DNA of 64,000 nt. Source: Marinilabiliales bacterium. GTDB lineage: Bacteria; Bacteroidota; Bacteroidia; Bacteroidales; PUMT01. The notes below the pieces were generated by a model. It was not told where the DNA came from, made no database searches, and worked only from the letters and a program-made list of their open reading frames with translations. Positions 56,876 to 64,000 of the stretch are shown here, one piece after another. A program made the translations under genes and the position numbers. The first letter of the stretch is position 1, and every line of letters begins with the position of its first letter. The stretch lies in contig REEN01000044.1 in NCBI GenBank assembly GCA_007695015.1, forward strand, positions 62,001-126,000, in the 5' to 3' direction.

Positions 56876-58141
56876 TTACCTGTCCACTTCTCTTTTGATG
56901 TTAACGAGTTCGATCCTGGTCCTGCTCATTCTCAGTATCTCGAAAGTAAATGGCGCTATTTCCAGCTTCTGGTTTGTCTTTGGGATACTCTCGTGGTGGT
57001 AAATGATGAACCCGGCTAGTGTCTCATAATCATCGGTTTTTGGGATTCCCAGGTTGTACTTTTCGTTCAGGTAGTCTATCTCGTGCCTTCCCGAGAAAAC
57101 ATATTCATTCTCAGAAAGCTGTTTCTCTTCAAGATCGACTGTATCATGCTCATCTTCGATCTCGCCGAAGATCTCCTCCATGATATCCTCAATGGTAACC
57201 ATACCTGCGGTGCCGCCGAATTCATCAACAACAACGGCAACGCTCTTTTTTTCCTTGATAAAAAGTGACAGCAGTTTATGGGCAACCATTGTTTCGGGGA
57301 CTATTATGATGCGGTTGAGCATTGACCTGATACTGCCGGGATTTTTGAAGAAGTCCTTGGAGTTGATATAGCCTATGATATTGTCAATTGTTTTTTTGTA
57401 GATCAGTATCCTTGCATAGCCTGTTTCTATAAAACTCTGTTTGATTTCTTCCAGGGGCCTGTTGATTTCAAATGCTGCAATTTCGGGTCTCGGCACCATG
57501 CATTCACGCAGCTTTACAGTTGAGAAATCAAGTGCATTCTGGAAAAGTTTGATGTCGCTCCTTACATTGTTCTCTTCTTTTAGTTCACTGTGGCTTTCCC
57601 GCACAAAATGATCAAGGTCGACTTTGCCGAAAACATTTCTTTTGTCATCATTTGACATGTCTGTACCGAGAACGTATTTCATGAGGAAATTCCCGATACC
57701 TATAATACTTTTGCTTACCGGGTATAGGACTATGTAAAAAAACATCACCGGAACCGACAGGGCGTTGAGGATCAGGTTGGGTTTCAGCCTGAAGACTGCC
57801 TTTGGCAGAAATTCAGCCGTTATAAGTATTATAATGGTTGCAATAACGGTTTGGATAAGGAAAACTGAAAACTCTGACGAGATGAACATCTGTAACCAGG
57901 GCTCAAGTATCATTGCCATTGTGATGCCGTAAACAACAAGTGCAATGTTGTTTCCAACCAGCATTGTGGCAATGTATTGACCGGGATTCCTTGCAAACAT
58001 TGACGTTACCCTTGATGTAAGGGTGCCCTGTTTCTTTTCCAGCTCAAGCCTCAGCTTGTTGGATGAGATAAAGGCGATCTCCATACCCGAAAAGAAGGCA
58101 GAGAAGAGAAGACTTACCAGAATTATCGCAAGGGCACTCAT
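56876..58141 (-). CDS. CorC/HlyC-type membrane protein with CBS domains (GldE-like)
   Basis: The 421-residue product has an N-terminal CNNM/DUF21 membrane region with several helices (about 1-150: LFSAFFSGMEIAFISSNKLRLE, IATMLVGNNIALVVYGITM), a pair of CBS domains (about 205-325: VPRPEIAAFEINRPLEEI, VVDEFGGTAGMVTIEDIMEEIFGEIEDEHD) and a CorC_HlyC domain at the end. Such proteins are linked to magnesium and cobalt efflux; the Flavobacterium homologue GldE is needed for gliding. I cannot tell which role applies here. It is the last of a run coaX-OMP-lptC-small protein-this gene. Confidence 0.88.
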   Translation of the reverse strand: MSALAIILVSLLFSAFFSGMEIAFISSNKLRLELEKKQGTLTSRVTSMFARNPGQYIATMLVGNNIALVVYGITMAMILEPWLQMFISSEFSVFLIQTVIATIIILITAEFLPKAVFRLKPNLILNALSVPVMFFYIVLYPVSKSIIGIGNFLMKYVLGTDMSNDDKRNVFGKVDLDHFVRESHSELKEENNVRSDIKLFQNALDFSTVKLRECMVPRPEIAAFEINRPLEEIKQSFIETGYARILIYKKTIDNIIGYINSKDFFKNPGSIRSMLNRIIIVPETMVAHKLLSLFIKEKKSVAVVVDEFGGTAGMVTIEDIMEEIFGEIEDEHDTVDLEEKQLSENEYVFSGRHEIDYLNEKYNLGIPKTDDYETLAGFIIYHHESIPKTNQKLEIAPFTFEILRMSRTRIELVNIKREVDR

Positions 58142-58153
58142 TTGTCGGTCAGG

Positions 58154-58330
58154 TCAGTTCTTACGCGATATTCTCATGTTTCTCCTGTAAAGATACATTA
58201 AACCGGAAATAAATGTCATAATAAGGAATATGACACTTTCCGAAAAACCTGCCTGGTACCAGTTGTAAACTGCTGCCAAAAAGCTGATAATTGCAAGGCT
58301 CAGCCAGACCAGCTCGAGTATTCTATTCAT
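58154..58330 (-). CDS. Small two-helix membrane protein
   Basis: The ATG ending at 58330 gives a 58-residue protein with two hydrophobic helices (VWLSLAIISFLAAVYNWYQAG and VIFLIMTFISGLMYLYR) and a basic tail (RRNMRISRKN). A longer frame from 58396 would overlap lptC far more. As chosen, it overlaps lptC by 8 bp and precedes the CorC-like gene by 12 bp, so it is probably co-translated with them. Function unknown. Confidence 0.7.
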   Translation of the reverse strand: MNRILELVWLSLAIISFLAAVYNWYQAGFSESVIFLIMTFISGLMYLYRRNMRISRKN

Positions 58331-58913
58331 CTTCAATGTATATTGTTCCCTGGATTTTTTTAATTCTCCAGTGGGTAAATGTCTCATCAGCTTCAAATCC
58401 TTCTCCCATGATTACCTCGTTGGGTCTTGTAACTCTTACGTAACTGTGTGAATATATAGTCTGGTTTCGCTCATCCCAGAAAAGCTGTTCTGTGTTGAGT
58501 ATTTCTCCTGCCCTGTTTATAATAACAACACTGTCTTTCGCTTCCCAAAGCTCTTTGTCAGCAAAGTAGATTGCATACTTTGATTCCAGCTGTGATTCCA
58601 TATTGCCTTCCCTGTCAAAGAATTCGGCAAAAACACCTTTGGGGAATTCGGTGTAATTTTCATTGTGGGTTGAGTACCTGTGAATCTCCGCTGCCTGTAT
58701 CCTTAACTGGAGCCTGGCGGAGTCGGTGTATATGATCTCGGCATTGATCATTGACTGGCTCGGCATAAGTGTGTCCTGCGACAGTGATTTGATCACCTCA
58801 ATGTCAGTTTCGCACGATACCGTTATAATACCCTGCAGCAGGAGAATGAAAATCATCAGGGCCGCAGCGCAACTATCTTTTTTGGGATTATTTGCTGTTG
58901 TTTTGGGGTTCAT
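58323..58913 (-). CDS. lptC: LPS export protein LptC (lipoprotein form)
   Basis: Periplasmic bridge subunit of the LptB2FG-C lipopolysaccharide exporter. The 196-residue product has a hydrophobic N-terminus ending in a lipobox-like VSC. It then has the OstA/LptC-like beta-jellyroll: LMPSQSMINAEIIYTDSARLQLRIQAAEIHRYS, FPKGVFAEFFDREGN, the SKYAIYFADKELWEAKDSVVIIN strand pair and LNTEQLFWDERNQTIYS. It overlaps the outer-membrane protein gene before it by four bases (ATGA). Confidence 0.9.
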   Translation of the reverse strand: MNPKTTANNPKKDSCAAALMIFILLLQGIITVSCETDIEVIKSLSQDTLMPSQSMINAEIIYTDSARLQLRIQAAEIHRYSTHNENYTEFPKGVFAEFFDREGNMESQLESKYAIYFADKELWEAKDSVVIINRAGEILNTEQLFWDERNQTIYSHSYVRVTRPNEVIMGEGFEADETFTHWRIKKIQGTIYIEDE

Positions 58914-60178
58914 TCGTATCTTCGCTGGTGAAACCAGAAATCATAAAGCGAAAGACTGATATTGAACATCACGTAGTTTTCCCTGATCAGGTTATGCTCT
59001 AGAGTGCCCCTTCGGCCAATGTCGACCGAGAAGTTAAAACTGGTCCTGGTGTTGCCGTATGGTATCCCGAGCCCTATTGTCATACCGTAGTCATTAAGCT
59101 GTTGCCCCCTGAGCTGCAGGTAGGTATCAGTATAATGAAACCCGATCCGGTAATGAACCCTCCTCCATATACTCCTGAAGTCAGTATAATCGGGTGTATA
59201 CTGTGCCCCGAGCCTGACCGATGAGCTGTTGACCAGGGAATCCTGCTGCTGGTCGAGAAAACTTGTTTCAGACCACTGCTGGATGGAGTAATCTGCTCCT
59301 ACCAGAAACTTGTTCCGCTTCCCGAATGAGAAGCCTGCACCGTACCTGGCAGGCAGTTCAATATGGCTGGTTGCAGCCATATAATTGTGGACAGTATCAC
59401 GTGCCATTCCGGCAGGTGTGGAAAGTTCGTTGATGATAAGCCAGTCCCTGTCAGACTTTAGCGGAGTTTTGTTTTCATACACAACACCCAGGGTATAGTG
59501 GTAATCTTCCATCAGCCTGTTTGAGTATTGCAGTCCGTATCTTAAATGAAAGTCGCCTACGACGGCCCTGGATTTGCTCCTTACGGAGAAATTATTATCT
59601 GTGGCCGGGAAGATAAGCTCCCTGGACTGGTTGAGTGATCCAAACATATATGACACGCTGACACCTGCATAGATGTTGTTTGTCAGCCTGATGGCATTTC
59701 CCAGGAAGAACCGGTTGATGCCGCCTGAACCTTCATAATAATGCTCTGACTGGCCTGCAAGATCAACGTCAATGATGTTGTAACCCATCTGGCTGTATGG
59801 TACAAGTCCGATATTTGTCTTCCACCACCGTGAAAGCGGAAAACCTATTGCAAGATGACTTAATGTAATATTGCCAATATTGTGGGTGCCTTCAGATCCC
59901 TTTAATTGCATGGTGTTCCCCGCAAGTCCTGTTGAAAACATGAACGACATGGTATCCTGTGCAGCAGCGGCGGCCGGGTTCATGTAGTTGATATGGTTGT
60001 TTTCCTGAAGCCCGAAACCAATTCCTCCCATACCATGGTTACGCCCAAACCCCTCCCTTGCAATATCGCCGATCCCAAACCGGGAGTAAGGGGAGTATGA
60101 ATTCTTTTGTGCTTCTGTTACAGGCCCAATGAAAAGAGCTGACAAAAACAGTATTAAGTACCTACTTTTTGCTGACAT
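58910..60178 (-). CDS. Outer-membrane protein, FadL/PorV-like barrel
   Basis: The 422-residue product starts with a signal peptide (about 1-23) and the block KNSYSPYSRFGIGDIAREGFGRNHGMGGIGFG, well conserved in this Bacteroidota family. Many amphipathic strands follow (NIGLVPYSQMGYNII, YAGVSVSYMFGSL, VRLGAQYTPDYTD), ending in MFNISLSLYDFWFHQRRYE. It probably forms a barrel in the outer membrane; function unknown. It lies between coaX (17-bp overlap) and lptC (4-bp overlap), so the three are one transcript, perhaps envelope-related. Confidence 0.8.
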   Translation of the reverse strand: MSAKSRYLILFLSALFIGPVTEAQKNSYSPYSRFGIGDIAREGFGRNHGMGGIGFGLQENNHINYMNPAAAAAQDTMSFMFSTGLAGNTMQLKGSEGTHNIGNITLSHLAIGFPLSRWWKTNIGLVPYSQMGYNIIDVDLAGQSEHYYEGSGGINRFFLGNAIRLTNNIYAGVSVSYMFGSLNQSRELIFPATDNNFSVRSKSRAVVGDFHLRYGLQYSNRLMEDYHYTLGVVYENKTPLKSDRDWLIINELSTPAGMARDTVHNYMAATSHIELPARYGAGFSFGKRNKFLVGADYSIQQWSETSFLDQQQDSLVNSSSVRLGAQYTPDYTDFRSIWRRVHYRIGFHYTDTYLQLRGQQLNDYGMTIGLGIPYGNTRTSFNFSVDIGRRGTLEHNLIRENYVMFNISLSLYDFWFHQRRYE

Positions 60179-60896
60179 TATGATTTAGTATTACATTCAA
60201 TCCTGTTAAGACCAGATCAGGATCCACAAAGATGGTGCTTTTTACTTTTTTATCAAAGTAACCGGCATCGCCACCTGTAAAAATAATGACCGGGTCAGTG
60301 TATTTTTGTTTTATTGTACCGATATATGTTTCAATTTCATACAGTATTCCGTTAACAACTCCCCAGGCGATCGCATTTTCAGTATTATCTGCAATGAACC
60401 CCGCTTTCTCTGGAGGGGATACCAGTGGAAGTTTCCCGGTAAATTCGTGCAGGGCCCGTAACCGCATACTGATGCCCGGCGAGATGTTGCCTCCCAGGTA
60501 CCTTCCCTGCTCATCAACCAGGTCGAATGTAACTGCCGTGCCGGCATCGACAACCAAAACGGTTCTACCCGGGTAATTATTGCGGGCACCTGCAACTCCT
60601 GCCAAACGGTCCTTCCCGAGAGTTGCCGGGGTCGTGTAAAGGTTTGTTACCGGCACTTCAGTATTATCATCGAGCATTATTACAAATGGAAAGCTATCAT
60701 TCAGGTATCCAAAATGTTTTTCATCATCTTCCCTGACGGAACAGAGGATTACATTTTCTATGCCGGGCCACCTGTTTTTAACAAGACCGGCCTGTTCCTC
60801 CCCAATTTGTTCCCACCGGAAGCTGGCAATTATTTTCTGCTGCCTGAAAACGGCTACCTTCACTCCCGAATTCCCGATGTCGATACAGAGGTTCAT
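60162..60896 (-). CDS. coaX: Type III pantothenate kinase CoaX
   Basis: First step of coenzyme A synthesis, of the acetate-kinase-like fold. The 244-residue enzyme shows LCIDIGNSGVKVAVF, the PATLGKDRLAGVAGARNNYPG block, VVDAGTAVTFDLVDEQGRYLGGNISPGISMRLRALHEFTGKLP and a GGDAGYFD stretch near the C-terminus. Type III enzymes are feedback-insensitive. It is the first gene of the minus-strand run; the divergent gene at 61139 starts 242 bp away. Confidence 0.95.
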   Translation of the reverse strand: MNLCIDIGNSGVKVAVFRQQKIIASFRWEQIGEEQAGLVKNRWPGIENVILCSVREDDEKHFGYLNDSFPFVIMLDDNTEVPVTNLYTTPATLGKDRLAGVAGARNNYPGRTVLVVDAGTAVTFDLVDEQGRYLGGNISPGISMRLRALHEFTGKLPLVSPPEKAGFIADNTENAIAWGVVNGILYEIETYIGTIKQKYTDPVIIFTGGDAGYFDKKVKSTIFVDPDLVLTGLNVILNHNVSKK

Positions 60897-60974
60897 TGGC
60901 CAACTGGGTGTTACCCCGCTGGCCGGCTTGTTAAACCGCAGGCACCGGGGAAATATTGGGTTATTTTTTCCGGT

Positions 60975-61014
60975 GCAAAAGTATCAATTTTAAACGGAAA
61001 GTTTATACTTTTGC
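60975..61014. promoter_or_regulatory. Inverted pair of TACTTTTG boxes: candidate divergent promoters
   Basis: TACTTTTG, a match to the TAnnTTTG -7 consensus, reads on the plus strand at 61006-61013 and on the minus strand at 60983-60976. With the next base on each side, the two form 9-bp inverted arms (GCAAAAGTA and TACTTTTGC). One box could serve coaX and the other the small barrel gene. No -33 TTTG is clear on either side. Confidence 0.45.
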
Positions 61015-61138
61015 TGATCTTTAGCCTGCATCTCCTGAATTGCTAAGGAGTATGCCGGGGGCTGCCTTGAGAACTTTAAATTATACTGTTCAGATCGTGT
61101 AGCCGGTAAAATCCAGGTTTAACTAAAAATAAACTATC

Positions 61139-61615
61139 ATGAAGAAGAGGATATTGTTTTTTGCGATGGTCATTTTATTCGCTGGTAAAGGAATGAACTC
61201 GTATGGTCAATTGTATGATACTGGTGTCGGAGCCAGACTTGGTTTTTTTAACGGATTGACAGTTAAGCATTTTATGCAGGAGGGCCGGGCTGTTGAGGGT
61301 ATACTGTCAACCAGGTGGGACGGGTTCATAATTACAGGCCTGTACCAGTTCCAGAGGCCTCTTTCCGACATTGATAACCTTGAATGGTTTTACGGAGGCG
61401 GTCTGCATGCAGGGTTCTGGCAGACAGGCAGGTATCATTTTGACGGAAGTGCCAACAGCGTAATAGGCCTGGATCTTATCCTGGGAGTTGAATATACAAT
61501 TGAGGAGATACCTTTTTCAATAAGTCTGGACTGGAAACCGGCATTCAACGTAATAGGCAATACCAGCTGGTGGGGCGACGGCGCTGCATTGTCGATACGC
61601 TATACCTTCAGGTAA
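61139..61615 (+). CDS. Small outer-membrane beta-barrel protein
   Basis: A signal peptide (about 1-24, ending YGQ) precedes about 135 residues of alternating strands: TGVGARLGFFNGLTVKHFM, FIITGLYQFQRPLSDI, LEWFYGGGLHAGFWQTGRYHF, SVIGLDLILGVEYTIEEIPFSISLDWKPAFNV and ALSIRYTFR. The final aromatic-rich strand ending in F-R resembles an OmpW/OmpX-like eight-strand barrel. Function unknown. Its stop is 8 bp from the end of the convergent YD-repeat-like gene. Confidence 0.75.
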   Translation: MKKRILFFAMVILFAGKGMNSYGQLYDTGVGARLGFFNGLTVKHFMQEGRAVEGILSTRWDGFIITGLYQFQRPLSDIDNLEWFYGGGLHAGFWQTGRYHFDGSANSVIGLDLILGVEYTIEEIPFSISLDWKPAFNVIGNTSWWGDGAALSIRYTFR

Positions 61616-61623
61616 GGAGCAGG

Positions 61624-62592
61624 TCAGAAAAAGCAGTAATCATACCGGTATAATACCTGGAATTGGTAGGTGGCGTAGTAACTGTTAACGCTAAGCATGT
61701 TGCCGTGGTTGTCGTATGAATATTCCCTGAACGAGTAGTTTCCGGAGGTTTCATTATACCAAGACTCCCTGATCAGTCTGGAACGGTCATCGTAACTGTA
61801 CTGGTTGGTAACGGTTTCACGCCCCTGCCGGTCTACTTTTATGATTCTGTCGAGGAGCCCCTCTTCATAAACGAAGTTGTTCCTGAACATCATCTGATCA
61901 CCCTGATAGTGCCTTTCACCTGTTTTAAGACCGTTTTCCCATGAATACTCAACCTTTCTTACCAGGTTGCCCTGGTTATCATGATATGCTTCTGCAACCA
62001 GTTCTCCGCTAACGTTTTTTTCAAGGCGGATGATCTCATTAACGGTATTGTCGGGCAGCACTACAGAAATTTCGGTAATGTTACCCTTGTATGAGAACAG
62101 CCTCTTTTCCTTCAGGTTTCCCCCTGAGGTATAATGGATCTCTGAAGTCCTCCCTTCATTGTCAAGGTGGTATGTGTTCCTGTAATCGCCAAGTCCGTCA
62201 AATCCCCATTCGGCAATCCTGTTGCCATGGTCATCATAACCGGTCATTCTGCTGAATGTGACCCTTCCGCTGCGGCTGTCGTATATCACATATTCGGTTC
62301 TGTTGCCGTAGTTGTCGTACCTGCTGGTAACTTTCCTTGTCTCTTCCCCCTTGGAATTGTAGGAGACCTCTTCAACCTGGTGCCCCTTGCTGTCGTACCT
62401 GGCATTCAGGCTTTTTGCCCCCTTTTCGGCCGGTTCATCACCTCTTACCGGGTGGTTCCATTCGGTTACTCCCTTGATCTGGTTCTCGCGGATAAGGCTT
62501 TCATTGAGCAATGAGAGGTTGCTTTGCGACCGCAGGTTCAGGGCGACGACAAAGATAAAAGCACAAACAAGCAATACCGGTCTGGTTGCCAT
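61624..62592 (-). CDS. Exported YD-repeat-like protein
   Basis: A signal peptide (about 1-23) leads into about 290 residues of degenerate YD/RHS-like strand repeats: RYDSKGHQVEEVSYNSKGEETRKVTSRYDNYGNRTEYVIYD, YDDHGNRIAEWGF, YHDNQGNLVRKVEYSWENG, YSYDDRSRLIRESWYN and YSYDNHGNMLSVNSYY. There is no recognisable toxin or protease domain at either end, and it is much shorter than RHS toxins. It could be a surface or periplasmic beta-sheet protein. Function unknown. The gap of 157 bp to mfd holds no gene. Confidence 0.72.
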   Translation of the reverse strand: MATRPVLLVCAFIFVVALNLRSQSNLSLLNESLIRENQIKGVTEWNHPVRGDEPAEKGAKSLNARYDSKGHQVEEVSYNSKGEETRKVTSRYDNYGNRTEYVIYDSRSGRVTFSRMTGYDDHGNRIAEWGFDGLGDYRNTYHLDNEGRTSEIHYTSGGNLKEKRLFSYKGNITEISVVLPDNTVNEIIRLEKNVSGELVAEAYHDNQGNLVRKVEYSWENGLKTGERHYQGDQMMFRNNFVYEEGLLDRIIKVDRQGRETVTNQYSYDDRSRLIRESWYNETSGNYSFREYSYDNHGNMLSVNSYYATYQFQVLYRYDYCFF

Positions 62593-62749
62593 GACTTATC
62601 AGGTGATTATTGATGTTACATTCTGTTTATACTCTGTTTAGGGTAATTTTGTTACATACCCGGTCATGATTCCTTTGCTGCGGGTGTCGTACCTGCAGGA
62701 AATTTCGGGACGGGGAGCGGGGGAGGAATGAAGCTGAATATTTTTCCGG

Positions 62750-64000
62750 TCAGCCGGCTGATCCGCCAACTTCGGTTTCGAACCTGCCAAGAAGATCCAG
62801 GGCCCTTTTTACAGAACCGACATCATTGACAGTCATGGTCAGTTTATTGTTTCTCTCGCTGAGCCTGAAATGCTGTTGTTTCTGGATTGCCCCCAGTATA
62901 TCCCTGAACAGTTCTGATCTGTAATAGTGTGATTCCTGGTTGGATATGAAAAATATGACCATCTTCCCGTTTCTTATCGAGATCTTTTCAAACCCCAGTC
63001 TAACAGCAATATGCCTGAGCCTTACAATATCGAACAGTTCCCTGCTCTGCTTCGGCGGAGGCCCGAACCGGTCAACCAGGTCTGACACGAAGCCTGACAG
63101 GGACTCTTCGTCCTCAGCACTGTCAAGCATCCGGTACAACCTGATACGTTCACTGTTGCCAGGGATGTATTCTTCGGGAAGCAGCAGCTCCAGGTCAGTA
63201 TCTATCTGGCAGTCGCTAACAAACCTTGCTGTGCCGGCCGGCCGGGTTTCCTGTCTGCTGAACAGTTCGCTGAACTCCGTTTCGCGAAGCTCTCTCACAG
63301 CCTCATCAAGTATCTTATGGTAAGTCTCAAAACCAATGTCGGCAATGAACCCGCTTTGCTCCCTGCCGAGGAGGTTGCCGGCACCCCTGATATCCAGGTC
63401 CTGCATTGCGATATTGAACCCGCTTCCAAGTCCGCTAAACTCCTCAATAGCCCGGAGGCGCTGGCGGGCATCCCGTGTCATTGACTGGGGCGGGGGAACG
63501 AGCATGTAGCAGTAGGCCTTTTTGTTTGAGCGGCCCACCCTGCCTCTCAGCTGGTGCAGGTCGCTCAGTCCGAACTGATGTGCGTTGTTTATAATAATTG
63601 TGTTGGCATTGGGTATGTCAAGTCCCGATTCAATAATGGTGGTTGATACAAGGACATCATATTTGCCTGAAATGAAACCGAGCATTATATTCTCAAGCCT
63701 GCTGCTCTCCATCTGGCCATGTGCGCTTACAACACGGATGCCGGGGCAGCTCCTGGTAATTATTTCTTCAATGTCGGCAATATTCCTGACCCTGTTATGG
63801 ATGAAGAACACCTGTCCTCCCCGCCTCGTTTCAAATTCCACAGCATCTTTGATGGTTTCAGTATCGAAACGGACCAACCGGGTTTCGATAGGGTGCCTGT
63901 TGGGCGGCGGGGTATTGATGATGGCCAGGTCCCTGGCCCCTGAAAGGGAGAACTGAAGTGTTCTGGGTATGGGGGTTGCCGTAAGTGTGAGTGTGTCGAC
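62750..64000 (-). CDS. mfd: Transcription-repair coupling factor Mfd (5' partial)
   Basis: The gene continues beyond the right edge; the TTG at 63877 is not its start. The visible 416 residues begin with helicase motif III, LTLTATPIPRTL, then SGARDLAIINTPPPNRHPIETRLV, motif V SGLDIPNANTIIINNAH and motif VI QLRGRVGRSNKKAYCY. The C-terminal TRCF domain (LELLLPEEYIPGNSERIRLYRML, DLVDRFGPPPKQ) follows. The DEAD-box, RNA-polymerase-interacting and UvrB-homology domains would lie further right. Mfd displaces stalled RNA polymerase and recruits UvrA. There is a 157-bp gap before the YD-repeat gene. Confidence 0.96.
   Translation of the reverse strand, partial: VDTLTLTATPIPRTLQFSLSGARDLAIINTPPPNRHPIETRLVRFDTETIKDAVEFETRRGGQVFFIHNRVRNIADIEEIITRSCPGIRVVSAHGQMESSRLENIMLGFISGKYDVLVSTTIIESGLDIPNANTIIINNAHQFGLSDLHQLRGRVGRSNKKAYCYMLVPPPQSMTRDARQRLRAIEEFSGLGSGFNIAMQDLDIRGAGNLLGREQSGFIADIGFETYHKILDEAVRELRETEFSELFSRQETRPAGTARFVSDCQIDTDLELLLPEEYIPGNSERIRLYRMLDSAEDEESLSGFVSDLVDRFGPPPKQSRELFDIVRLRHIAVRLGFEKISIRNGKMVIFFISNQESHYYRSELFRDILGAIQKQQHFRLSERNNKLTMTVNDVGSVKRALDLLGRFETEVGGSAG

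Noticed and set aside
60714-61046. 110-codon frame overlapping the start of coaX and the divergent promoter region
   Set aside because: Most of it is antisense to coaX and it has no recognisable feature.

Overview
This 64 kb window is chromosomal housekeeping DNA from a member of the Bacteroidota, most likely a Bacteroidales/Marinilabiliales-type organism. The evidence is a TonB-dependent receptor with an N-terminal carboxypeptidase-regulatory-like domain, a GSCFA protein, SPOR and LptC/LptE-type lipoproteins, a PTA-fused malic enzyme, an FtsZ ending in a HDNVD tail, a glycine-lipid acyltransferase pair, A-rich leaders instead of clear Shine-Dalgarno sites, and several -7-like boxes of the TAnnTTTG kind. 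No rRNA or tRNA gene is present, so genus cannot be assigned. I see no insertion sequence, prophage, CRISPR array or clearly transferred island.

Layout. 1-4.1 kb: end of a GSCFA gene, then a TonB-dependent receptor with a partner lipoprotein. 4.3-10 kb: sigma-54 activator, lptE, an acidic TPR protein and secG, closed by a strong terminator, then groES-groEL. 10-15 kb: leucyl aminopeptidase, pdxA and the malic enzyme-phosphotransacetylase. 15-28 kb: S9 peptidase, tadA, aspS, a Tat-exported DUF362 protein, a DUF6599-like protein, miaB, a secreted caspase-fold protein with three C-terminal repeats, an outer-membrane barrel and yebC. 28-35 kb: AbgT-type transporter, LEA-type lipoprotein, SPOR protein, a long PurF-like amidotransferase, and the glsA/glsB-like acyltransferases.

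35-50.3 kb is a complete, tightly packed division and cell-wall (dcw) cluster: mraZ-rsmH-ftsL-ftsI-murE-mraY-murD-ftsW-murG-murC-ftsQ-ftsA-ftsZ. It is preceded by four TGG-type boxes spaced exactly 10 bp apart, a convincing MraZ operator. murF, murB and ddl are not in the cluster.

50.4-64 kb is mostly on the minus strand: nadC-nadB, a PpiD/SurA-like foldase, a TPR protein, a CorC/GldE-like membrane protein, a small membrane protein, lptC, an outer-membrane protein and coaX. These are followed by a small barrel protein (plus strand), a YD-repeat-like secreted protein and the 3' part of mfd, which runs off the right edge.

The main theme is envelope construction: LPS export (lptE, lptC), secretion and folding (secG, groESL, ppiD), peptidoglycan and division (dcw), and aminolipids (gls). 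I found no obvious new multi-gene system. The most interesting signals are the MraZ operator, a 12-bp inverted repeat before groES, the repeat-bearing caspase-fold protein, a 9-bp inverted pair of promoter-like boxes beside coaX, and several intergenic repeats or competing hairpins.
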